The position numbers and the translations under genes were made by a program. From assembly GCA_022792175.1 (NCBI GenBank), contig JAAWAN010000041.1:1-36056 (forward strand): DNA of 36,056 bases. The letters are read 5' to 3'. The notes beneath the pieces were generated by a model, which ran no database searches, had not been told where the DNA came from, and saw nothing but the letters and a program-made list of their open reading frames with translations. The DNA is from Provencibacterium sp. Its GTDB lineage: Bacteria; Bacillota; Clostridia; Oscillospirales; Ruminococcaceae. This document shows, one piece after another, positions 6,901 to 13,396 of the stretch. Position 1 is the first letter of the stretch; each line of letters opens with the position of its first letter.

Positions 6901-9513
6901 TTACTCCCAGCTTATCCGGTAGCAGCCGGAGCCGACGGTGAGCTTGCCTTCACAAAAGTCCTCTCCCGTGTCGCTGCTCTTTATCTGTGCGCCCCAGGGC
7001 AGAATGAGGGTAGCCGAGCTGTTGGCAGGGATGCTGACCTCCCAGAAAACGGCATTTCCTTCTCGTTCCCAGCGGCTCTTTAAAAGGCCATAGGGGGTCT
7101 GCAGGCGGCCTTCGACCCAACTGAGGCTCCCTCCCGGCTGTGGGCAGAGAAGGGCGTGCCGAAAGCCGGGCATCTCCGGGTCGGGACGGATGCCGGCCAC
7201 CGTGCCGAACATCCAGGCGCCGACAGCGCCATAGGCATAGTGGTTAAAGGAGTTCATGTCGGTGCTCCACATGCTGCCATCCGGCCTGATGCTGTCCCAG
7301 TGCTCCCAGATGGTGGTCGCGCCCTTCGAGAGCGGATAGAGCCAGGAGGGATAGCTTTTCTGTTCGAGCAGGGTATAGCTAAGCGCCGTCCGCCCGTTTT
7401 CACTGAGCGCGCCGAGCAGCTCGGGGGTGCCGAGAAAGCCGGTGCTAAGGTGGTCGCCGCGCTCATGGATGAGCTTCTCCAGATTTTCGAGTGTTTTTTC
7501 CTTCCAGCGCTCGGGGGTGAGCGAGAAGGCCAGCGAGAGAACATGCGCCGTCTGGGTCTGTACCGTCAGAGCGCCGTCCTCAGTGAAAAATTCCTCGGCA
7601 TAGCGGCTACCGATGGCGGCGCGCAGCTTTTCATACTGCGCTGCTTCCTCCTCATCGCCGAGCAGCCGGGCTGTTTTGACCAAAAGGGTGACGGACTGGG
7701 CATAGTAGGCGGTGGCTATCAGCACATTGGGGGTCGCCCCCCTGCAGCTGCCCTCCTCGGCATCGAGCGCCAGCCAGTCGCCGAAGTGCTCCCCCTGGTC
7801 CCAGAGCACCCCGTCGCGTGAATGGGCGCGGATATATTCCACCCAGCGCTTCATCATCGGGTAGCACTCCTTCAGCAGCCGCCGGTCGCCCTGGAAAAGG
7901 GAAACCGTCCATGGACAGACAACCGCCGCATCCGCCCAGCCGCAGGCGCCATAGGCGGATTTCTCGGGGGTGGTCAGCACGTCGGGGACGACATGCGGGA
8001 TGCCGCCATCCTCCTTCTGGGAGGCAGCCATGTCGCGCAGCCATTTGCGGAAGAAGGGGAGGGTGTCGTAGAGGTAGCTGGCCGTTGGGATGAAGACCTG
8101 CGCATCCCCCGTCCAGCCCAGGCGCTCATCCCGCTGCGGGCAGTCGGTAGGAACATCGAGGAAATTGTCCCGCATTCCCCAGCGGATGTTGCGCATCAGC
8201 TGGCAGAGCATATCGTCCGAGCAGGAGAAGGAGCCGGTGGGGCGCATATCCGAATGTACCGAAACCGCCTCGAAGTTTTCCGTCTCCGGCTCCCCGGGAA
8301 AGGCATCCAGCCGGATATACCGAAAGCCCTGGAAGGAGAAGTGAGGCTCATAGCATTCCTCCTCCCCGCCGCGCAGGGTGTAGGTAATTTCCTCCTTTGC
8401 GGTGCGCAGGTTGGCGGTGTAGAAATTCCCCTCTCGGTCGAGCACCTCCGCATGGCTGTAGCGGACCTGTTCGCCTGCATTCCCGCGGATATGCAGCCGG
8501 ACAAAGCCGGTCAGATTCTGCCCGAAATCCACCACCCGTTCGCCCTTCGGCGTTATGAAAATCGAGACGGGGCGCAGCACCTCCTGCCTGCAGATGGGCA
8601 GCCCATCCTGCGGGCAGAGGGGAGGATGTGTTTTCAGCAGGTAAACGGGGGCCCAGCCGCCATCATCAAAGAAGGGCTCGGAGAAGGGCTGCTCGAGGCG
8701 CGCATCATACCGTTCGCCATGGTAGATTTCCGAATAGAGCACCGGGGAGGTGCTCCAACGCCAGTCCGGCCCGGTGAGAAAGGTCTCCTGCGACCCGTCG
8801 GCGTAGCGCACGAGCAGCTGCATCGCGAAAGCGGTGCGCTTTCCATAGATGGCGCGGTTATCCTTCCAGACCAGGCACCCTTTATACCAGCCCGCTCCGA
8901 CCATGGCGCCCGCAGCGTTTTTACCGGCATGCACTAGGCCGGTAACCTCACAGGTCTGATAGGCGAGGCGGTGGTGATATTCGGTCCAGCCGGGTGTAAA
9001 GAGGTCTTCGCCCACCCGCCTGCCGTTTAAAAACAGCTCATACATGCCGCAGGCGGTGGCGCTTAAAAAGGCTTCGGCAGGCTCCTCCCGCAGGGAAAAA
9101 GTCCCCCGCAGCTGCTTTGCGGAGGAATCATTGGCATCCTCCTCGGTTTCCGCGCTGATAAAGGGCGCCTGCCATTCGCCTTTGGGGTTCAAAATGGCGG
9201 TGACAAAGCTACCATAGCACCAATCGCTCTGCTGCCCGTCCGCCGCAGTCGAGCGCACGCGGACATGGTAGCGCGTCAGCGAGGAGAGCGCCTCCCCCTC
9301 ATAGCCGACCAGCACTGATTCACTGCTCTCCTTTTCCCTGCTGTCATAGAGCAGGCAGGTAAAGCCGGCATCGGCAGCGAGCTGCAGCCGGTAGCTTTTC
9401 TGGTAAACCTTCCTGCCCTCTCCCTGTATCTTCCAGGAGAAGCGCGGCCGGCACTCCGAAAGGCCAATGGGGTTTATCAGGTCCTCTACCCGCAGGTCAT
9501 ATATTTGATACAT
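6901..9513 (-). CDS. Alpha-L-rhamnosidase, glycoside hydrolase family 78
   Basis: Releases terminal L-rhamnose from rhamnosides (flavonoid glycosides, pectic side chains). Domains in order: an N-terminal fibronectin-type sandwich (about 1-110), the Bac_rhamnosid N domain with GMYELFLNGRRVGEDLFTPG (156-175), a concanavalin-like region with VDFGQNLTG, the (alpha/alpha)6 catalytic barrel from about 430, and a C-terminal beta domain. The signature DVPTDCPQRDERLGWTGD (453-470) contains the general acid E463, and IWEHWD contains the probable base E737. There is no signal peptide, so it should act inside the cell on imported rhamnosides. The 870-residue length is usual. The ATG at 9513 follows GGGAGG. 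It lies downstream of fucO on the same strand, across a terminator. Confidence 0.95.
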   Translation of the reverse strand: MYQIYDLRVEDLINPIGLSECRPRFSWKIQGEGRKVYQKSYRLQLAADAGFTCLLYDSREKESSESVLVGYEGEALSSLTRYHVRVRSTAADGQQSDWCYGSFVTAILNPKGEWQAPFISAETEEDANDSSAKQLRGTFSLREEPAEAFLSATACGMYELFLNGRRVGEDLFTPGWTEYHHRLAYQTCEVTGLVHAGKNAAGAMVGAGWYKGCLVWKDNRAIYGKRTAFAMQLLVRYADGSQETFLTGPDWRWSTSPVLYSEIYHGERYDARLEQPFSEPFFDDGGWAPVYLLKTHPPLCPQDGLPICRQEVLRPVSIFITPKGERVVDFGQNLTGFVRLHIRGNAGEQVRYSHAEVLDREGNFYTANLRTAKEEITYTLRGGEEECYEPHFSFQGFRYIRLDAFPGEPETENFEAVSVHSDMRPTGSFSCSDDMLCQLMRNIRWGMRDNFLDVPTDCPQRDERLGWTGDAQVFIPTASYLYDTLPFFRKWLRDMAASQKEDGGIPHVVPDVLTTPEKSAYGACGWADAAVVCPWTVSLFQGDRRLLKECYPMMKRWVEYIRAHSRDGVLWDQGEHFGDWLALDAEEGSCRGATPNVLIATAYYAQSVTLLVKTARLLGDEEEAAQYEKLRAAIGSRYAEEFFTEDGALTVQTQTAHVLSLAFSLTPERWKEKTLENLEKLIHERGDHLSTGFLGTPELLGALSENGRTALSYTLLEQKSYPSWLYPLSKGATTIWEHWDSIRPDGSMWSTDMNSFNHYAYGAVGAWMFGTVAGIRPDPEMPGFRHALLCPQPGGSLSWVEGRLQTPYGLLKSRWEREGNAVFWEVSIPANSSATLILPWGAQIKSSDTGEDFCEGKLTVGSGCYRISWE

Positions 9514-9540
9514 CCCTTTTCCTCCCTTTGCCTGTTTTCG

Positions 9541-9607
9541 ATAAAAGGAGGGGCAGGTCCCGCAAAAACTTTTGCTTTTCGCAGCTTCTGCGGGCCCGCC
9601 CCTCCTT
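9541..9607 (-). terminator. Strong intrinsic terminator after fucO
   Basis: The arms AAGGAGGGGC...GCCCGC and GCGGG...GCCCCTCCTT form a stem of about 18 pairs with a loop of about 25 bases. It is followed on the minus strand by TTTTAT. It separates fucO from the rhamnosidase gene, so the latter depends on readthrough or an unseen promoter. Confidence 0.85.
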
Positions 9608-9632
9608 CAGTTTTTAAAAAACCGGTACTGGT

Positions 9633-10784
9633 TTAAAGCATCGAACGGTAGAGGGCGGCAACGTCCTCCAGCTTCGGGTCGCGCGGGTTGCCGGGCGTGC
9701 AGGCATCGGCCATGGCGGACTCTGCCAGGAAAGGAATATCCTCCTCCTTGACGCCGACCTCTGAGAGGGTGGCGGGGATGCCGACATCCTTCGAGAGCTG
9801 GCGGACGGCCTCGACCGCGGCCTTGCGGTACTCCTCGGCGCTCATGCTGTCCACGCCGCAAACGCCCATCGCGCGGGCAATTTCGCGGTACTTTTCGCCG
9901 GTGGCCTCGGCGTTATACTCCATAACGGTCGGCAGGATGATGGCGTTGGCGACGCCGTGCGGCGTATCATAGACCGCGCCGAGCGGGTGGGCCATCGAAT
10001 GCACAATGCCGAGTCCCACATTGGAGAAGCCCATGCCGGCGACATACTGACCGAGCGCCATGTCGGCGCGCCCCTGCGCTTCGTTTTTAACAGCGGAGCG
10101 CAGCGAGCGGGAGATGATGCCGATGGCCGAGAGATGCAGCACATCGGTCAGCTCCCAGGCGCCCTTGGTAATATATCCCTCAATGGCGTGGGTCAGCGCA
10201 TCCATGCCGGTGGCGGCGGTGAGGCCCTTGGGCATCGAGGACATCATGTCCGGATCGACGACGGCGACGACCGGAATGTCGTGCGGATCGACACAGACGA
10301 ACTTGCGGCGCTTCTCCTCATCGGTGATGACATAGTTAATCGTTACCTCGGCGGCGGTGCCGGCAGTGGTGGAGACGGCGATAATCGGCAGGGCAGGGTT
10401 TTTGGTGCTGACTGCGCCTTCCAGGCTGCGCACATCGGCATGCTCAGGGTTAGTCATAATGATGCCGATCGCCTTGGCGGTATCAATGGCGCTGCCGCCG
10501 CCGACGGCGACAATGCCTTCTGCGCCCGCGGCCTTGCAGGCTTCTACCCCTTCCTGCACATTGTGAATGGTGGGGTTGGCCTTCACATGGTCATAGATCG
10601 TGTAGGGGATGCCGGCCTTTTCCAGTACGGCCGTCACTTTGGAGACGACGCCGAAACGCACAAGGTCCGGATCGGTGACCAGGAAGATTTTATGAAGCCC
10701 CCGATTTTTTACCTCCTCCGGGATGTTTTCAATTGCACCCGCCCCGATATAGGCGGTGCCGTTGAGTACCATTCTGTTTGCCAT
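9633..10784 (-). CDS. fucO: Lactaldehyde reductase / 1,2-propanediol oxidoreductase (iron-containing ADH)
   Basis: An iron-dependent group III alcohol dehydrogenase that reduces L-lactaldehyde, from rhamnose or fucose breakdown, to L-1,2-propanediol with NADH. Similarity to E. coli FucO is striking as I remember it, including the block TTAGTAAEVTINYVITDEEK and the segment after it. Metal ligands are D195, H199, H262 and H276, matching D196, H200, H263 and H277 of the E. coli enzyme. GGGS (95-98) binds the nucleotide, and the aspartate in VTDPD favours NAD. The start is the ATG at 10784 (MANRMVLNGT), with GGGAGG seven bases upstream, rather than an in-frame ATG five codons earlier. The neighbouring rhamnosidase supports a rhamnose role. 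Its own promoter and terminator are visible. Confidence 0.93.
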   Translation of the reverse strand: MANRMVLNGTAYIGAGAIENIPEEVKNRGLHKIFLVTDPDLVRFGVVSKVTAVLEKAGIPYTIYDHVKANPTIHNVQEGVEACKAAGAEGIVAVGGGSAIDTAKAIGIIMTNPEHADVRSLEGAVSTKNPALPIIAVSTTAGTAAEVTINYVITDEEKRRKFVCVDPHDIPVVAVVDPDMMSSMPKGLTAATGMDALTHAIEGYITKGAWELTDVLHLSAIGIISRSLRSAVKNEAQGRADMALGQYVAGMGFSNVGLGIVHSMAHPLGAVYDTPHGVANAIILPTVMEYNAEATGEKYREIARAMGVCGVDSMSAEEYRKAAVEAVRQLSKDVGIPATLSEVGVKEEDIPFLAESAMADACTPGNPRDPKLEDVAALYRSML

Positions 10785-10857
10785 ATTCTTTCCTCCCATT
10801 TGTTTTATCCATATTGCCTGCCAGGACTTTTGCCAGCAAGTCCTATCTGCTGTCTCT

Positions 10858-10886
10858 ATTATAATGCTGCCGGGCAGATACGTCCA
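10858..10886 (-). promoter_or_regulatory. Sigma-A-type promoter for fucO
   Basis: Minus-strand TGGACG (10886-10881) and a perfect TATAAT (10863-10858) are 17 bases apart. The short palindrome CTGCCGGGCAG sits in the spacer and could be an operator. A GGACTT/AAGTCC inverted repeat lies in the early leader (10823-10842). Confidence 0.65.
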
Positions 10887-10924
10887 GCGCTGCGCACAAC
10901 ATTGAGAAACGTGCAGAAAATGGC

Positions 10925-10965
10925 GGTATTTCGCTCAGAATAGCGCGGCTTTTGAGCGAAATACC
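10925..10965 (-). terminator. Intrinsic terminator after the nitroreductase gene
   Basis: A perfect 13-base stem, GGTATTTCGCTCA with TGAGCGAAATACC, lies four bases past the nitroreductase stop. On the minus strand it is followed by GCCATTTTCT, a modest T-rich tail. Confidence 0.65.
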
Positions 10966-10968
10966 TTC

Positions 10969-11550
10969 TCATTCTGCGCCGTCTAATAAAAGCTCCTTCA
11001 GCGGACGTTTAGGCACATGGTGAAGCCCGCTTTCATCGCGCCAATAGCGGATATTCCCGTTCTGCGGCAGCGGCTCGAGCAAAACGGTTTCTGCAGGAAC
11101 GCCGAGCGCGATAACCAGCAGCAGCTCATAGCGCTCCGGGTCAATCCTGAATTCTTTCATCAGCCCTTCGCGCTGCACGTTGCCGAGCATGCAGCCGCCT
11201 AAGCCCTTTTCTACAGCGCCGAGCAGGATGCTCTGCGCGGCCAGCCCGGCATCCAGCCGGGCATTTTTAGAGAGGGCGAGGTCGCTGAAAAGCAGCAGAT
11301 AGGCGGCCGGGCGCTCTCCCGGCTCCGGGCCCGGCCAGTCCTGCAGGTAGCCTGCCCAGCCGAGGAAAGGGAAGACCCGTCCGCAGTCCTCGGGGGTATA
11401 CAGGGGAAGAAAACGCAGCGGCTGCAGGTTGCCGGCCGAGCCGGTCATCCGTGCCAGCTCGAGCAGCTCGAGCAGCGTTTCCCGCGAAAGACGTTCGGAC
11501 TGCTTGAAACGGCGGTAGGAGCGGTTGGCACTTATAAGCTCTTTAAGCAT
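10969..11550 (-). CDS. Nitroreductase-family FMN flavoprotein
   Basis: A cytoplasmic FMN-dependent oxidoreductase of the nitroreductase superfamily. The N-terminus MLKELISANRSYRRF carries the arginines that hold the FMN phosphate. ARMTGSAGNLQPLRF and the later GLGGCMLGN stretch are family signatures (the latter the usual GxGxCxLG-type loop). At 193 residues it is a short, single-domain member. Related proteins reduce nitroaromatics, quinones or flavins, and the natural substrate cannot be told. The ATG at 11550 is preceded by AAAGGATG. It lies between fucO and the divergent mntP and is probably transcribed alone. Confidence 0.88.
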   Translation of the reverse strand: MLKELISANRSYRRFKQSERLSRETLLELLELARMTGSAGNLQPLRFLPLYTPEDCGRVFPFLGWAGYLQDWPGPEPGERPAAYLLLFSDLALSKNARLDAGLAAQSILLGAVEKGLGGCMLGNVQREGLMKEFRIDPERYELLLVIALGVPAETVLLEPLPQNGNIRYWRDESGLHHVPKRPLKELLLDGAE

Positions 11551-11595
11551 CGATTTTCATCCTTTCCTCATAGGGGTTCATTTCCCGGAATATAA

Positions 11596-11624
11596 TTGAC
11601 AAACAGCTACCTTCATGCTATTTT
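11596..11624 (+). promoter_or_regulatory. Sigma-A-type promoter for mntP
   Basis: A perfect TTGACA (11596-11601) and TATTTT (11619-11624) are separated by 17 bases. The leader to the mntP start is about 150 bases long. Confidence 0.65.
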
Positions 11625-11677
11625 AATAGAACGGCCAAAAGAGGCTGAAGAACCGGTGCATAGCCGGGCCTGTCTGG

Positions 11678-11733
11678 AAACGCCGGCCGGCTTTCTGCCG
11701 TTTTTACATATTTAAACAGAGGCCCGGGGGCCT
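11678..11733 (+). promoter_or_regulatory. Hairpin-rich leader of mntP, possible attenuator
   Basis: A short CGGC-TTTCT-GCCG hairpin (11688-11700) runs straight into TTTTT, which looks like a premature terminator. It sits beside a GC-rich CCGGCCGG block able to pair in more than one way. A second hairpin, AGGCCC/GGGCCT (11720-11733), is followed by TTTC. mntP genes are often controlled by the yybP-ykoY manganese riboswitch, but I could not match its conserved core here. Confidence 0.4.
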
Positions 11734-11778
11734 TTCGTATCCGGTATAGTTTTATGGAAAGGGGAGGGGAAAAGAACG

Positions 11779-12339
11779 GTGGGGATATGGGAGCTGTTTC
11801 TTATCGCCGTCGGGCTTTCGATGGATGCTTTTGCCGTTTCCATCTGCAAGGGGCTGGCCACCCGAAAGGCGGGGGCGGGCCCCATGCTGGTGACCGGCCT
11901 TTATTTTGGAGGCTTTCAGGCGCTGATGCCCCTGCTGGGCTATCTTCTGGGCAGCAGGTTCCGGGAGCTGATTACCCGCTTTGACCACTGGATTGCCTTT
12001 GTTCTTCTGGCGGTCATCGGCGCCAATATGGTTCGGGAGGCCTTTGACAGCGCGGAAAAGCTGGATGACAGCTTTGGTCCCCGAGCGATGCTGCCGCTGG
12101 CCGTGGCGACCAGCATTGATGCGCTGGCAGTCGGCGTGACCTTTGCCTTTCTGCAGGTGCAGATAGGGGCGGCTGTTTCTCTGATAGGGCTGACCACCTT
12201 TCTTTTTTCGGCGGCCGGCATCCGCATTGGCAGCCTGTTCGGCGCCCGGTTTCGTGCGCGCGCCGAGGTGTTCGGCGGCGTCGTGCTGATTTTGATGGGG
12301 CTGAAAATTCTGCTGGAGCATCTGGGAATTCTGGGATAG
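11779..12339 (+). CDS. mntP: Manganese efflux pump MntP
   Basis: A small six-helix membrane exporter (formerly DUF204/YebN) that protects the cell from excess Mn(II). The N-terminal helix WELFLIAVGLSMDAFAVSIC contains the conserved D16. The mirrored repeat ATSIDALAVGVTFAFLQV carries the second key acidic residue, and DHWIAFVLLAVIGANM is shared with the E. coli protein. The 186-residue length is typical. The start is GTG at 11779, with GGGGAGGGG about ten bases upstream. The gene is read toward the DHH gene and its stop lies only 17 bases from that gene's stop, with no terminator between them, so the convergent transcripts should overlap. Confidence 0.93.
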   Translation: MGIWELFLIAVGLSMDAFAVSICKGLATRKAGAGPMLVTGLYFGGFQALMPLLGYLLGSRFRELITRFDHWIAFVLLAVIGANMVREAFDSAEKLDDSFGPRAMLPLAVATSIDALAVGVTFAFLQVQIGAAVSLIGLTTFLFSAAGIRIGSLFGARFRARAEVFGGVVLILMGLKILLEHLGILG

Positions 12340-12356
12340 GCTTGGGACGATATCGT

Positions 12357-13328
12357 TCAGTCTTTTCCCAGCGCATTCAAAACCAGATTGCGGATGGCCT
12401 CTTTGGGGTAGCGTCCCAGCTCGGGAAGGCGGTCTTTACTGATAAATCCGCCGCCCATGGTATCATGCCCGCCGCCGCTTCCGATGCCCTCGAGCGCCTC
12501 ATGCAGCAGCCTCCCGGCGGAGATGTTCGGATCCTCTGAACGCGTGGAGAGCTTAACGCCGTCCTCCCGGAAGGAGAACACCACCGCGACCTCCACTTCG
12601 ATGAGGGCCAGAATGAAGTCGGAGAGGATGGCAATCAGCGCATCCGGGCAGGAGAAGGGAATGCAGGAAAAGCCCACCCTGTCATACAGTTCAATGCTTT
12701 CAATGGCCGCGCCATAGGCCTTCAGATCGGCAAACTCCATATTGTTGGTTTCCAGGCTGGCCAGCTTTTCCTGGTTGCAGAGGGGAAAGAGAAAGCCAAA
12801 CATCCGGATATCCAGCTCGGTGACGCCCCGGGTGAACTGCAGCGTATCCATTTTGATGCCGTAGAGCAGGGCGGTGGCCGTATCGCTGTCCGGCTCATGG
12901 CCGGAGAGGAGAAAATATTCTGCGATCAGCGTGGCACAGGCCCCGGTAATGCGGATATCCTGATAGCCGTATTCGATGGGGACAAAGGTTGGATGATGGT
13001 CGATGCAGGCGACCTCATCCCCGATAAAATCGGTTACGTTTCCGCTGTGCTTCTGGCTGTCCACGCAGATGATGCGGTCGCTCTCCTTCATGTTTTCCGC
13101 CAGCTGACTATAGGGCAGCATCTGAATCTGAAAAGCCTCCAGCATTTTGGAGGCGCTCAGTTTGTCAATCCGTCCGTCATAGCAGAGGCTGGATTTTATC
13201 CCATAGAGGGCCAGCAGCTTTTGCAGCCCATAGGCAGAGGCGATGGCATCCGGATCGGGGAAATTGTGCGTCTGAATGTAGACGGGGTGTTTGTCGCATA
13301 AAGCAATTAAATCGTTTAATCGTTGCAC
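12357..13328 (-). CDS. DHH/DHHA1-family phosphoesterase (NrnA-like)
   Basis: A manganese-dependent phosphoesterase of the DHH family. Related enzymes cleave nanoRNA, pAp or linear cyclic-dinucleotide products. Metal-binding motifs are HNFPDPDA (H21, D25, D27), ICVDSQ (D90) and IDHHP (D110, H111, H112). The C-terminal DHHA1 substrate loop is GSGGGHDTMGGGF. I place the start at GTG 13328, giving 323 residues, because a GGAGG sits seven bases upstream; the frame is open further but would run into the preceding gene. It follows the KAP-like gene by 68 bases on the same strand and is likely co-transcribed with it. Its actual substrate is undetermined. Confidence 0.85.
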   Translation of the reverse strand: MQRLNDLIALCDKHPVYIQTHNFPDPDAIASAYGLQKLLALYGIKSSLCYDGRIDKLSASKMLEAFQIQMLPYSQLAENMKESDRIICVDSQKHSGNVTDFIGDEVACIDHHPTFVPIEYGYQDIRITGACATLIAEYFLLSGHEPDSDTATALLYGIKMDTLQFTRGVTELDIRMFGFLFPLCNQEKLASLETNNMEFADLKAYGAAIESIELYDRVGFSCIPFSCPDALIAILSDFILALIEVEVAVVFSFREDGVKLSTRSEDPNISAGRLLHEALEGIGSGGGHDTMGGGFISKDRLPELGRYPKEAIRNLVLNALGKD

Positions 13329-13396
13329 GGCTCTTCCTCCGTTTTCTGCTTTTGTAATATCGATTTCTTTCCATATCCCCGGCAGGGAAGCGGCCC

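Noticed and set aside
3369-9000. Several long open frames on the plus strand opposite pcrA and the rhamnosidase gene (for example 4422-5393 and 7822-8937)
   Set aside because: They are shadows produced by GC-rich codon bias of the real genes on the other strand; their translations have no recognisable domains.
10800-10930. Possible catabolite-repression (cre) site upstream of fucO
   Set aside because: The closest match around the AAACG stretch does not fit the cre consensus in register.
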